Assembly: GCA_029213145.1 (NCBI GenBank) | Contig: JARGNK010000017.1 | Location: 23,038 to 75,012, forward strand | Direction of reading: 5' to 3' | DNA length: 51,975 bases | DNA from: Rubripirellula sp. | Lineage (GTDB): Bacteria; Planctomycetota; Planctomycetia; Pirellulales; Pirellulaceae | Shown: in pieces, positions 18,886-27,558 of the stretch | Numbering within the stretch: position 1 is the first letter of the stretch | Layout of the letters: the number at the start of each line of letters is the position of its first letter | Notes under the pieces: generated by a model | Told to the model about the DNA's origin: nothing | Database searches by the model: none | Seen by the model: the letters and a program-made list of their open reading frames with translations, nothing else | Made by a program: the position numbers and the translations under genes

Positions 18886-20925
18886 TCAGTGAACTCGTTG
18901 GCCGGGTAGTGCTCCATCGTCAACGCCCAGTATGAATACGTCGGCGTTGCCGGGACCCGCAGCGGTGACCATGCCCTCACTGAGTCCAAACCGCATTTTT
19001 CGAGGTTTCAAATTAGCGACCATCACCACCAATCGGCCGACCAACGCCTCGGGTTCGTAAGCAGCCTTGATCCCGGCGAAGACTTGTCGTTGCTCGTCGC
19101 CGCCGAGTCCGAGTGTCAGCTTAAGTAGCTTGTTTGCTTCGGGGACCTGCTCGGCTTTGATCACGCGGGCAACCCGTAGATCAACCTTGGCAAAATCATC
19201 GATGGTGATTTCGTCCGCGAGCGGTTCATCCTTTAGCGGCTGGTCACTGTCATTGAAGGTGGGCTCTGCGGTTGTGTCCGCTTCGGCCGCTGCAAGCTCT
19301 TTGCTTTCCTCAATCATCTTTTGTAATTCCTCTGTTTGTAATCGATTTAGCATACGTTTGAATTTTGTGACCGACGTCCCCAGCAAGGGCGTTCGGCTTT
19401 GCTCCCAACTAACAATTTCTTCACCCAGCAGTTCGCTGCACTGTGTGGTCAGGTCAGGCAAGACGGGAGCCAAATAAATCGCAAGCTGTCGGAACAGGTT
19501 AAGCGCGACGGTGCAAACGTCCCGCAATTCGTCTTGTCTCGCTGGATCTTTTTTCATCTCCCACGGTTTGGCATGTTCGACGAATGGATTTGCAGCGTCT
19601 GCCAATTCCATGATGCGACGCATGGCCCGAGAATAATCGCAAGCCTCATAAGCCTTTGCGATCTCGTCACCGGCGGCTGCCGCAGCTTCAAAAAGTCCAC
19701 CGTCATCAGGGTAGTTCTCAGACAATCCGGTTCCATGGGCGAACTTGCCCACGCGGCTGGCCAAGTTGACGACCTTACCAACCAAGTCACTGTTGACTTT
19801 CTCCGCGAACTCTTCGACACCGAGGTCCAAGTCTTCCACACGGGGTGTCAATTTGGTCGCGTAAAAGTAACGCAGATAGGAAGGATCTGCATACTTCAAA
19901 TAAGTGTCGGCGGAGATCAAAGTCCCATCTCTTTTGGACATCTTCTTGCCGTCCACATTCAAAAATCCATGAATGTGAACCTTGGTTGGCAAGTTGTATC
20001 CGGCTGTTTTTAGCATGCCAGGCCAAAACAGAGTGTGAAAATACGTAATGTCCTTTCCGATGAAATGGTGGACTTCACAGTCGTCGTTTTTCCACCAATG
20101 TTCAAGGCGTTCTCCGTGGCCGTCGCACCATTGTTGAGTGCTGGCAATGTATCCAATTGGAGCATCAAACCAAACGTACCAATAATTCCCGGGCGAATCA
20201 GGAATCTCAAACCCGAAATAGGGAGCCGGTCGACTGATATCCCAATCCCTTAGACGCTCAGCCAGAAAGTGGCCTTTTAGATAATTGGCGACCTCGCTTT
20301 GCAGAGCATCACTGGTGTTGACCCAATCGACCAACCAGTCGTGAAGTTTGTCTAGTTGAACAAAGAGGTGGGTCGCTTCGCGAAGAACCGGCGTTGCGCC
20401 GCTGAGTGTACTTTTGGGGTCGACCAAGTCAGTGGGGCTGTAGGTGTGTCCACACGTGCAATTGTCGCCTGCTTGGTCTGTTCGGCCACATTTGGGACAG
20501 GTTCCTCGGACAAACCGGTCAGCCAGAAACGTTTCGGCATCGGGGTCGTACAGTTGCTCGATGGACCGTTCAGTGATCAGGTCGGCCTCTCGCAGTGCGT
20601 TCCAGAATTCTCCACAAATCTTACGATTCGCTTCGCTATTGGTGCTGCCGTAGTGATCAAAGTTGATCCCGAATCGATGGAAATCACGCTGATGTTCGTG
20701 ACTCATCGCTGCAATGAGGTCTTCTTCGGTACGTCCCTCTTTTCGGGCTCGGATCATGATTGCCGTGCCGTGTGTGTCGTCCGCGCAGATATAGATGCAC
20801 TGGTTGCCGCGAAGTTGCTGGAAGCGGACCCAGATGTCGGTCTGGATGTACTCCACCAAATGCCCGATGTGAATGGGGCCGTTGGCGTAGGGGAGGGCAC
20901 TGGTAACGAGGATTTGACGTGACAT
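18886..20925 (-). CDS. metG: Methionyl-tRNA synthetase
   Basis: A 679-residue class I synthetase that charges tRNA-Met. The HIGH signature is HIGH at residues 19-22, and the KMSKS-type loop reads KMSKRDG near residue 330. A zinc knuckle is present ([17 protein letters not shown]). The C-terminal 110 residues, from about [20 protein letters not shown], are the OB-fold tRNA-binding domain (Trbp111/EMAP-like) used for dimerisation and tRNA affinity. A charged Ala/Glu-rich linker separates it from the anticodon-binding domain. Length and domain order are normal for the long bacterial form. Confidence 0.98.
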   Translation of the reverse strand: MSRQILVTSALPYANGPIHIGHLVEYIQTDIWVRFQQLRGNQCIYICADDTHGTAIMIRARKEGRTEEDLIAAMSHEHQRDFHRFGINFDHYGSTNSEANRKICGEFWNALREADLITERSIEQLYDPDAETFLADRFVRGTCPKCGRTDQAGDNCTCGHTYSPTDLVDPKSTLSGATPVLREATHLFVQLDKLHDWLVDWVNTSDALQSEVANYLKGHFLAERLRDWDISRPAPYFGFEIPDSPGNYWYVWFDAPIGYIASTQQWCDGHGERLEHWWKNDDCEVHHFIGKDITYFHTLFWPGMLKTAGYNLPTKVHIHGFLNVDGKKMSKRDGTLISADTYLKYADPSYLRYFYATKLTPRVEDLDLGVEEFAEKVNSDLVGKVVNLASRVGKFAHGTGLSENYPDDGGLFEAAAAAGDEIAKAYEACDYSRAMRRIMELADAANPFVEHAKPWEMKKDPARQDELRDVCTVALNLFRQLAIYLAPVLPDLTTQCSELLGEEIVSWEQSRTPLLGTSVTKFKRMLNRLQTEELQKMIEESKELAAAEADTTAEPTFNDSDQPLKDEPLADEITIDDFAKVDLRVARVIKAEQVPEANKLLKLTLGLGGDEQRQVFAGIKAAYEPEALVGRLVVMVANLKPRKMRFGLSEGMVTAAGPGNADVFILGVDDGALPGQRVH

Positions 20926-21293
20926 GGGGCTTCTCGAGTAACCGAAGTTAGCGACGACAGCGGGAGGACGAAGGCAAGTGGATCAGGTCGGAATTGTCTT
21001 CGGCGGCGGAGGAATTGTAATCATCTGGATCGATTTCGACGACGCGACGCGAATGGGCCGCTGGCATTAAATCCGGGGAAAATGCGCGTGAAACTGAAAA
21101 AAAGACTCAAGTTCGAGGCCGCTCGGTTCGTTTGCCCTTGCCTTCGGCCGATCGGGTTATGGAGTATTCCGATGCCGAGGATCCAAGGCATGGAAGCCGT
21201 GGAGCAGCGGTGGGATGACTCGCATCAAAGCAGGATGTGGCGAGACGAGTGACCCCAAACAGAGTCGTAAGCATGGTCCAAGGAGGGACGAGC
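20926..21293. other. Divergent intergenic region, metG / thioredoxin-protease
   Basis: A 368-base gap between divergent genes. Apart from the strong ribosome binding site at its right edge I see no repeat, terminator, T-box-like structure or convincing gene. Longer reading frames entering it on the minus strand are antisense shadows of the protease gene. Confidence 0.4.
21280..21287 (+). promoter_or_regulatory. Strong ribosome binding site that fixes a GTG start
   Basis: AAGGAGGG lies 6 bases before the GTG at 21294. It is close to a perfect Shine-Dalgarno sequence and decides the start against in-frame ATGs at 21237, 21273 and 21306. Confidence 0.75.
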
Positions 21294-22643
21294 GTGACGA
21301 AGCGAATGTTCGCGGTAGTGATAGCTGGTTTTCTAGCCATAACCGGCATGGCGGCACCAAAAGCCGGGGCCGATTCCATTCTGATCGCATTCTCCAGTAG
21401 CCACTGTCCGCCCTGCGAACTGATGAAGCCGACGTTGGCGGAATTGGAGCAGTCTGGGATTCCGGTGCGGCATGTTGACGTGCAGGTCGAACCACAATTG
21501 GTGGCCCGCTTTGGCGTTCGCCAGACTCCAACCTTTGTCATTGTTTCGGCGGGAAAAGAAGTCACTCGATTGGTGGGCGTGCAATCAGCCCAGAATCTGC
21601 GTGCAGCACTCGCAATCGATCCGAGTGGGCCGCTGATTCCGACTCGTTCCACAACGACTACTCAGGGCGGCTTGAACACGCCCCAAACGCGTTTGGCCAT
21701 ACTTGATCCCGCCAGTGGTGGGTCGCCGGAACAATTGGTTTCGGCAACCCAGGCTCCACGTGGCAGTGAGCCGATGCCAAGTTTGTCGCTCGCAGATGCT
21801 GTCGAACGGGCTCGCGCTGCAACTGTGCGACTACGGGTCCATGACGCACAGGGCTATGGAGCTGGCACCGGTACGATTATTGATACCCATGGTGACGAAG
21901 CGCTCGTACTGACCTGTGGACATCTGTTTCGTGAGAATCAGGGCAAAGGCAAGATCGAAGTTGACTTGTTCGTGGGTGGACGAACCATGACCGTACCTGG
22001 GCAAGTCATCGACTTTGATGCCGATGCCAGGGACATTGCCTTGGTGTCGATCAAACCCGGGTTCGCGGTCCAGCCTGTTCAGGTGATCGGGTCCGATCAG
22101 CTGGTTCGTAACGGGCAGCCAGCTTTTAGTTTCGGATGTGATCGTGGGAATGATCCTTCACGACGTGACACGCGCATTACCGGTATCAACAAATACAATC
22201 AACATTTGGGCGTTTCCAATCTGGAAATCGCTGGCGCGCCAATCGATGGCCGCAGCGGTGGTGGTCTGTTTGATGCAACGGGACGTTTGGTCGGTGTTTG
22301 TAACTCAGCAGACTATAAAGAGGACGTTGGGATCTACGCCGGTCCGGGCAACGTTCATTGGCAATTGGAACGCATTGGAATGCTTGAACTGTTAGAGAGT
22401 ACGCCACCTTCAAATGATCAAAATCAGCCTCCACCTGCTCGATTAGCAAGTCAGGGAACAGCTGCTGGGCAAGTTCAAGCGACCGCTGCATTGGCCCAAC
22501 CATCCGCGATCTTGCCGAATTCAAATCAAGAAGTAATCGTCATTATTCGGGATAAAGCGAACCCGGCCGGGAATCCACAAGTGATGACGCTGCAAAGCCC
22601 TACGGCTGAACTGCTGCATCTGATTCAAAGCCACGCGAACTGA
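21294..22643 (+). CDS. Exported thioredoxin-trypsin-like protease fusion
   Basis: A 449-residue protein starting at GTG. A signal peptide (MFAVVIAGFLAITGMAAPKAGA) is followed by a thioredoxin fold with redox motif CPPC (38-41) and the cis-proline region TPTFVIV. After a linker, a trypsin-like domain has an apparently complete triad: His210 in TCGHLF, Asp247 in RDIALV and Ser321 in GRSGGGLFD. The tail is Gln/Ala/Pro-rich. A periplasmic enzyme that combines disulfide chemistry with proteolysis is plausible: reduction of a substrate disulfide before cleavage, or redox control of the protease. Neither activity is shown by the sequence alone. Confidence 0.85.
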   Translation: MTKRMFAVVIAGFLAITGMAAPKAGADSILIAFSSSHCPPCELMKPTLAELEQSGIPVRHVDVQVEPQLVARFGVRQTPTFVIVSAGKEVTRLVGVQSAQNLRAALAIDPSGPLIPTRSTTTTQGGLNTPQTRLAILDPASGGSPEQLVSATQAPRGSEPMPSLSLADAVERARAATVRLRVHDAQGYGAGTGTIIDTHGDEALVLTCGHLFRENQGKGKIEVDLFVGGRTMTVPGQVIDFDADARDIALVSIKPGFAVQPVQVIGSDQLVRNGQPAFSFGCDRGNDPSRRDTRITGINKYNQHLGVSNLEIAGAPIDGRSGGGLFDATGRLVGVCNSADYKEDVGIYAGPGNVHWQLERIGMLELLESTPPSNDQNQPPPARLASQGTAAGQVQATAALAQPSAILPNSNQEVIVIIRDKANPAGNPQVMTLQSPTAELLHLIQSHAN

Positions 22644-22701
22644 TTCGGGATCGGGCCACGTTGGTGATAACTTACCTAAGTCAAGCTGCCATCGACTCGG
22701 T

Positions 22702-23454
22702 TCACGAATGAAATTGCTTCAAGCAATGCTTCGCAGCGGATCCAAGCATCAGCGTATCAACACCGATGGAAATCAGTGTGTAACCCTTTTCGATGTGGGC
22801 TTTCGAGGTTTCCGTCGAAATGGCGAAATGCCCCAATGGCATTCCGGCGGATTGGCAAGCTCGGGTAATACGATCCATCGCGCTGACGACGACAGGGTCA
22901 TCGATCTGACCCATCTTGCCGAGGCTTGCGGAGAGGTCATAGGGTCCTAATTGGATCGCATCGATTCCGTCGACCTGAAGAATGGAATCAATGTTTTCGA
23001 CGGCAAGGCGATGCTCTGCTTGCACGATGACCGCGATCTGATCGTTCGCAGATTCAAGGTATTCTTGGAATCCCATTCCGTAACGATGGGCTCTCGCCAA
23101 ACCTACACCACGTTGTCCCTCGGGTGCGTAACGGGCGAATTGGACAACGTCGGCGGCTTGTTTTGATGTGTTGACTTGGGGGACGATGATTCCTGCGGCA
23201 CCAAGATCCAATACTTTTTTGATCGGAACTTCTTCTGCAGCCGGTACACGAACAACGCAAGGTAGTCGATGGCCAACCGCCTGCAAAATAGAAAGGATAT
23301 CGGATAGTTCCAGCGGCCCATGTTCACCATCGATGAACAGCCAGTCGAATCCGGCGTCAACCAGAATCTCCGCCGTGGCAGCGGTTGGCAGAGTGATCAT
23401 GGTTCCGATCAAGACCTCGCCGGATCGTAACTGGGACCGAAAGTTGTGGTTCAT
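22702..23454 (-). CDS. HpcH/HpaI-family aldolase
   Basis: A 250-residue class II (metal-dependent) 2-oxo-acid aldolase. Recognisable segments are FDWLFIDGEHGPLE, GAAGIIVPQVNT and IQLGPYDLSASLG, which carry the metal ligands and substrate-binding residues. Family members cleave 4-hydroxy-2-oxo acids, such as 2-keto-3-deoxy-L-rhamnonate, into pyruvate and an aldehyde. The gene begins 11 bases after the upstream DUF1080-PhoD gene stop and is probably cotranscribed with it, which may connect degradation of a secreted polymer with sugar-acid catabolism. The exact substrate is unknown. Confidence 0.92.
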   Translation of the reverse strand: MNHNFRSQLRSGEVLIGTMITLPTAATAEILVDAGFDWLFIDGEHGPLELSDILSILQAVGHRLPCVVRVPAAEEVPIKKVLDLGAAGIIVPQVNTSKQAADVVQFARYAPEGQRGVGLARAHRYGMGFQEYLESANDQIAVIVQAEHRLAVENIDSILQVDGIDAIQLGPYDLSASLGKMGQIDDPVVVSAMDRITRACQSAGMPLGHFAISTETSKAHIEKGYTLISIGVDTLMLGSAAKHCLKQFHS

Positions 23455-23465
23455 TCGGAAAGACT

Positions 23466-25700
23466 CTAATTCTTGACGGGTTTATCAGTCGGGGTTTCTT
23501 GCTGGGTTTCTTGCTGGGTTTCGTCTACGTTTGCTTCGTTCTCTTCCTGTTGGGGGAATGAGAATTCACTAACAACTTTGCCGTTCACACCGCGGTGTTG
23601 GAGCACCAATCGGCTCTCACCTGATTTGGAGTCGTCGTAACGGAGTTCACCGGACAAAAAGCCACCGGCGACTCGCAAGAAACGATGGACGGGACGGCGA
23701 TCGCCTGGTTTCCATCCGAATTGGTGTTTTTCGCTACCCGGTCCACAGCCGAATTCCCACAATCCCGACTTTTCGTCGACCGAAGCGTACTGCCAATGAC
23801 GGTCGCCACAAAACACGATCACGCCATCCTGGTCGGTGAACATTTGTCGGAGTTCGTTTCCTTCGTGGGCGAAAACATCATTGGCATGGTTATCTCGTTT
23901 GTTGGGTCGGTCCGGTCCGACGATGGGTGTCGGGCTAAAGATCAGCTTGAACCGAGCATCGGATTGGGACAGGGAGCGACGAAGCCACTCTTTCTGTTCA
24001 GCACCCAGGATTGTCTTCGCAGGTCCATCGGGCAGATTGTTAGGGCTGCGATAGTCGCGACCTTCCAAAAGCCAGATTTGTAAGTCGCTTCCCCACCGCA
24101 CGGTTTTGTAACGCGGTGTGTGGGAAGGAAACTGCTCTTCGTTAAAAAGCTTCACACCTTGCTCGAAAGTGACAGACCCGTAAGTCTGGCCGAGCCAGCA
24201 GTCATTCTTCAGCGTGTCGTGGTCGTCTTTTAAAAAATAAGATGTTGTTGTTTGATAAAACTTGCGATTGTTTGGTAACGCAAAAAGACGTCCCCATTTG
24301 AACCGCATCAACTCCAACGTCAATGCCCAAGGATCTGGCTTATCGTAATACTCGATGTCGCCTGCATGTACGACGAAATCGGGTGCGAGTTCGGTCATGC
24401 TGGGATAGATTTTGTGACCATTTAAACCATCGTCGCGACGAATAAAATCGTGACAGGTTGTCATGCAAAAAGTGAGATTCTGTTTAGTTTTATTTGTGGG
24501 GGCAGTACGAAACGATCCTCTCACGACAGACGTTAATTCACTTGATCCGACCGGTCGAGCCTCAATGACGGCTGCGTATTGGCGATTCGGTCGCAGATTG
24601 TCGAGTTTCCATTGAGCAGTAAAGTCGTGTTCGGCGTCTGTGGTAACCCACTCGGTAGTTTGAACATTCTTTCGTTGCAGTACGGGAAAGTAGGTCAGTC
24701 GCACCTCACCTGCTTTGCCGGGGCAAGCTCCGAACATATCTTGCAATGCAGTATCCGGCGGCAATTGATCGCCGAGCAGTTTGGCAGGGTCATCAAGCTT
24801 CGCATACTTGGCGGCTTCACTTTTTGAGATGGAGACGAATTTCGCTCCATCAGCTTTCATTTCTGGATGAGCGGTCGTTCGAGTCCAAAGCACGATCGAG
24901 TCTTGATCAGCCCAACTGTTTCGGATCGCGTTGCCAAGGAATGGTCCCTGTCGTGTGGCTACTGTTACGTTGTCATTCGCTTCGCGAGCCACAAACTGAA
25001 AGTCTTTGAAAGCAGCTTTCCCGCCGTGATCTGTCAGCATAATGCGATTTTCACCCTGACACTGGCCAAAACCTTGCGCTCCCCAGAATTTACTCAACGC
25101 GATTTGGCGATCCCAACTTGGACCTTTGATTGCTGCCGCACAAACCAAGTTTCCGTTTAAGTGATGTTCCAGGCGGTTGCCGACAGCAACGATTTTTGAT
25201 TGATTCCATTCACCGGGTGGTTTTGCAGCTGTGTTGGGTTCGGGTGCGAACAGGTCATAGATCGATGCTGTCTTTCCGGTCTCTGGCTGTCGTGTAAGCG
25301 ATTGGTCATCGATGATTTGATATTCCACGCCGAGCCACCGATTTCCATATTTTCGAACGCGATACTTCAACCCCGTATTTGCCTTGGAAGCGATTTTCCA
25401 TTTCCACGATAGTTCAAAGTGCTCTGGTAAAGGTGCACTCAACAGGCTGCCGTTTCCGCCGCGTGGCCGCTCGAGCCGAATTTCTCCGCCGTCGAAATCC
25501 CAGCCTTGCTCGGGGGGCTGGCCATCAAGCGTCTGCCAGAAACCAGCTTGTGACCAATCGGAATCGCCTGCCTCGGGCTGAGGGGAGGGAGCGTTGTCCT
25601 GAGCGGACAAGTGAACGCTGGCGGTAGACAAACCGACGAAGAAGATGCCGGAGGCAAGAAATCTGTTGAAGGAAAGCCGGGGGCAGGGGCGTCGTCGCAT
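23466..25700 (-). CDS. DUF1080 (3-keto-disaccharide hydrolase-like) - PhoD fusion
   Basis: A 744-residue exported protein in this start choice. The signal peptide (NRFLASGIFFVGLSTASVHL) precedes a DUF1080/LamG-like domain (about 30-240, PEHFELSWKWKIASKANTGLK). This is followed by a PhoD-type metallophosphoesterase with motifs HAGDIEYYD, KDDHDTLKNDCW and FCGDRHWQYA. DUF1080 domains resemble glycoside-binding or keto-glycoside hydrolase folds, so the protein may act on phosphorylated polysaccharide. The C-terminus carries a short repeat (TQQETQQETP). A GTG start 72 bases upstream is possible but gives a poorer signal sequence. It heads a probable two-gene operon with the aldolase. Confidence 0.85.
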   Translation of the reverse strand: MRRRPCPRLSFNRFLASGIFFVGLSTASVHLSAQDNAPSPQPEAGDSDWSQAGFWQTLDGQPPEQGWDFDGGEIRLERPRGGNGSLLSAPLPEHFELSWKWKIASKANTGLKYRVRKYGNRWLGVEYQIIDDQSLTRQPETGKTASIYDLFAPEPNTAAKPPGEWNQSKIVAVGNRLEHHLNGNLVCAAAIKGPSWDRQIALSKFWGAQGFGQCQGENRIMLTDHGGKAAFKDFQFVAREANDNVTVATRQGPFLGNAIRNSWADQDSIVLWTRTTAHPEMKADGAKFVSISKSEAAKYAKLDDPAKLLGDQLPPDTALQDMFGACPGKAGEVRLTYFPVLQRKNVQTTEWVTTDAEHDFTAQWKLDNLRPNRQYAAVIEARPVGSSELTSVVRGSFRTAPTNKTKQNLTFCMTTCHDFIRRDDGLNGHKIYPSMTELAPDFVVHAGDIEYYDKPDPWALTLELMRFKWGRLFALPNNRKFYQTTTSYFLKDDHDTLKNDCWLGQTYGSVTFEQGVKLFNEEQFPSHTPRYKTVRWGSDLQIWLLEGRDYRSPNNLPDGPAKTILGAEQKEWLRRSLSQSDARFKLIFSPTPIVGPDRPNKRDNHANDVFAHEGNELRQMFTDQDGVIVFCGDRHWQYASVDEKSGLWEFGCGPGSEKHQFGWKPGDRRPVHRFLRVAGGFLSGELRYDDSKSGESRLVLQHRGVNGKVVSEFSFPQQEENEANVDETQQETQQETPTDKPVKN
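23492..23522. repeat. 12-base tandem repeat inside the PhoD fusion gene
   Basis: GGGTTTCTTGCT occurs twice in tandem (23492-23503, 23504-23515) plus a partial third copy. On the coding strand it encodes the repeated TQQE in the protein tail. Being a multiple of 3, copy changes would keep the frame. Confidence 0.8.
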
Positions 25701-25890
25701 TGTCGTTGTCTTTGCAATCAAGCGGGTGCAAAACAGCGACATCGGTTGGAATACCGAATAAACAGAAGCCACTTCCCGATGTCACAGAAACTTCGAAGAG
25801 CTTACTTGGCGAGGGGCCGATTGTGTGGCGATGATCCAAAAGAACAGGCGGCGGTCAGGAAAAAATGTCCGCGGTGAGAGCTGCCGCAAT

Positions 25891-26085
25891 TTAACGCCGC
25901 AAGCTTTTTCGTCGAGAATCTGGAGTCTCGAATCCTGCAAGATCTGTCACCAACAATTCCAGCTCGAGGCCGAGCCACGTACCGAAGGCCTCTTTTGATT
26001 CTTCTGACAGCGTGGCTGTCAATTCGAACCAGTGGTCCCCGCCTGATGTCGGGGGAGGTGTTCGATTATCGCTTGAGGTCGTCAT
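25891..26085 (-). CDS. Small hypothetical protein
   Basis: A 64-residue acidic protein that I do not recognise by name. A Ser/Thr/Pro-rich N-terminal third is followed by HWFELTATLSEESKEAFG and a hydrophobic-acidic core with WLGLELELLVTDL, ending DSRRKSLRR. The compact, non-random composition suggests a real gene, and I recall short planctomycete proteins with similar tails, though I cannot check this. The frame extends 26 codons upstream to an ATG at 26163, so the start is uncertain. A perfect 13-bp hairpin lies just upstream of that alternative start. Confidence 0.55.
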   Translation of the reverse strand: MTTSSDNRTPPPTSGGDHWFELTATLSEESKEAFGTWLGLELELLVTDLAGFETPDSRRKSLRR

Positions 26086-26172
26086 CGGAGTGGTGCTCCG
26101 TAATGGTGCAGGGCGGCGGCGTTTTGTCTTGCAAGCCAAGCTGATCTGGACTACGAGATCCATGGTTGCCTT

Positions 26173-26206
26173 GGCTCATGCTCTCCAACAATAGAGAGCA
26201 TGAGCC
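26173..26206. repeat. Perfect 13-bp inverted repeat (hairpin)
   Basis: Arms GGCTCATGCTCTC and its exact complement flank an 8-base loop (CAACAATA). No T-run follows on either strand, so it is not a standard intrinsic terminator. It lies about 90 bases upstream of the small minus-strand gene. As RNA it would be a very stable stem on either strand. Confidence 0.8.
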
Positions 26207-26548
26207 GTGAAGAAGGTTTCAATGCAAGCAATGTGCCGGATCCAGCCGGAAGTGGTTTTTTTTCCTAAGTTGTTTTTCAGTAAGGATTTAGCGTTTTCTT
26301 GGTTGGTCGCCAAGAAATTCAAGTTGTCGCAAAAAGCGAACGCGTCTGTTGCGATTTGCCGACGCGGCAGGTGCTGAAGCCACGTATCGGCCAAATTGAC
26401 TGACGTCTCAATTTTATCTCAAGCGGCCGTCAGCATCGACTTATTTCCGACGGACTCGAGGCGGAGCTTGCATTCTGACGCCAACTCCGTTCGGTTGGGA
26501 TCTTCGTTTCGATCCGGCAAGTTCTGTGGGCGGTGAATTGGCGAGTCC

Positions 26549-26572
26549 GTGATAAATGGCAGAATTTATCAC
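26549..26572. promoter_or_regulatory. Candidate operator: 9-bp inverted repeat
   Basis: GTGATAAAT, 6 bases (GGCAGA), then ATTTATCAC: a perfect, AT-rich dyad of 24 bases centred about 136 bases before the first gene of the kinase operon. The spacing suits a dimeric DNA-binding regulator. No regulator gene is adjacent, so the assignment is inference. Confidence 0.4.
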
Positions 26573-26696
26573 CAGAATTTCCCAAGATTGGCTGAACCGC
26601 CGCGAATGTTGGTTTGTGAGGCGGAAAGGTGCGAGATCCAGTCACCATTTTTCAGAGTTGACCGCCCGTATCAGCCACCTTTTTGAGGGGATTACA

Positions 26697-27506
26697 ATGC
26701 TTAAAAAAGCCCTGATGGCCGGAGGTGTTGTCGCACTTCTATCAACAGTGAGTTTAGGAACTCCTTTATTCAGCTATGCCCGGTGCGGCGTAAATTGGCT
26801 GCGAAGTTCGGCCAATGATGCAATGCCGATGGAGTGGGAGCTAAAACGAGCACGTCAGTTGATTGCTGATCTCCGACCAGAGATCGAGAGCAACGCGAAG
26901 CGAATTGCTCAGGAGAAAGTACAGGTTGCTCGCTTAGAAAAACAGCTCGACGAAACCGACGAGCGGTTGGCGAAAGCCCAGTCCGACATTCAACGTCTGA
27001 CCAATGACTTGGATGGTGAGAATGAGTATTACACCTACGCTGGACGGACCTACACATCGACTCAGGTCAAAAGCGATCTCAGCAACCGGTTTAAGCGTTA
27101 TAAGACCCGTCGCGCGACGGCGGACAAGTTAGAGCAGATGCTGTCGGCTCGTCAGGCATCGTTGAAAGCAGCACATGAAAGAATGGATGCTATGTTGAGT
27201 GCCAAGCGACAACTGGAAGTAGAAGTCGAGAATCTGCAGGCACGACTCGGTGCATTGCGAGTTGCTCAGACCAGCAGCCAATTAAACTTGGACGACAGTC
27301 AGCTGTCACGCACTCGTGAATTGCTTGACGAAATCGCAACGCGAATCGATGTCGAAGAAGAGACGATGAGCGTCGATGTTGAGTACTTCGGTGAGATCGA
27401 TCTCGACGAGCCAAGTGAAGAAGATTTGCTCGACGAGATTACGAGTTATTTTCAAGGCACTGAGGCTGTCCCAGCGGGTAGCTTGGTATCGATTGAACTT
27501 AACTAA
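26697..27506 (+). CDS. Membrane-anchored or exported coiled-coil protein
   Basis: A 269-residue protein of unknown function. The N-terminus is a hydrophobic signal or anchor segment (ALMAGGVVALLSTVSL). It is followed by two long heptad-like coiled coils (about 50-110 and 140-200) separated by ENEYYTYAGRTYTSTQVKSDL. The tail is strongly acidic (EIDLDEPSEEDLLDE). The ATG at 26697 is preceded by GAGGGG at 6 bases, which excludes the longer frame beginning at 26556. It heads the four-gene kinase cluster and could be an envelope scaffold or sensor. The coiled coil invites comparison with PspA/Vipp-type proteins, but I see no specific PspA signature. Confidence 0.85.
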   Translation: MLKKALMAGGVVALLSTVSLGTPLFSYARCGVNWLRSSANDAMPMEWELKRARQLIADLRPEIESNAKRIAQEKVQVARLEKQLDETDERLAKAQSDIQRLTNDLDGENEYYTYAGRTYTSTQVKSDLSNRFKRYKTRRATADKLEQMLSARQASLKAAHERMDAMLSAKRQLEVEVENLQARLGALRVAQTSSQLNLDDSQLSRTRELLDEIATRIDVEEETMSVDVEYFGEIDLDEPSEEDLLDEITSYFQGTEAVPAGSLVSIELN

Positions 27507-27558
27507 CAGACCTTGGTTGGTCGAACTGGAAGCATCCTCTGACACAGCAGGCTGATCC

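Larger units (their letters stand above)
26086..26696. other. Long intergenic region before the kinase operon
   Basis: About 610 bases between the small minus-strand gene and the plus-strand coiled-coil gene. It holds a 13-bp perfect inverted repeat (26173-26206), a 5-bp hairpin beside the small gene's start (26086-26100, CGGAG/CTCCG), a T-rich run near 26250 and a 9-bp inverted repeat (26549-26572). No protein-coding frame looks convincing. The size and the structures make it the best candidate region here for a small RNA or complex regulation. Confidence 0.5.

Noticed and set aside
19399..20013. 204-codon plus-strand open frame
   Set aside because: Fully antisense to metG, with no recognisable domain.
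20356..20922. 188-codon plus-strand open frame
   Set aside because: Fully antisense to the metG catalytic domain and zinc knuckle.
21107..21652. 181-codon minus-strand open frame
   Set aside because: It lies antisense to the thioredoxin-protease gene, whose motifs, signal peptide and ribosome binding site are clear. Its translation is Arg/Pro/Thr-rich without family motifs.
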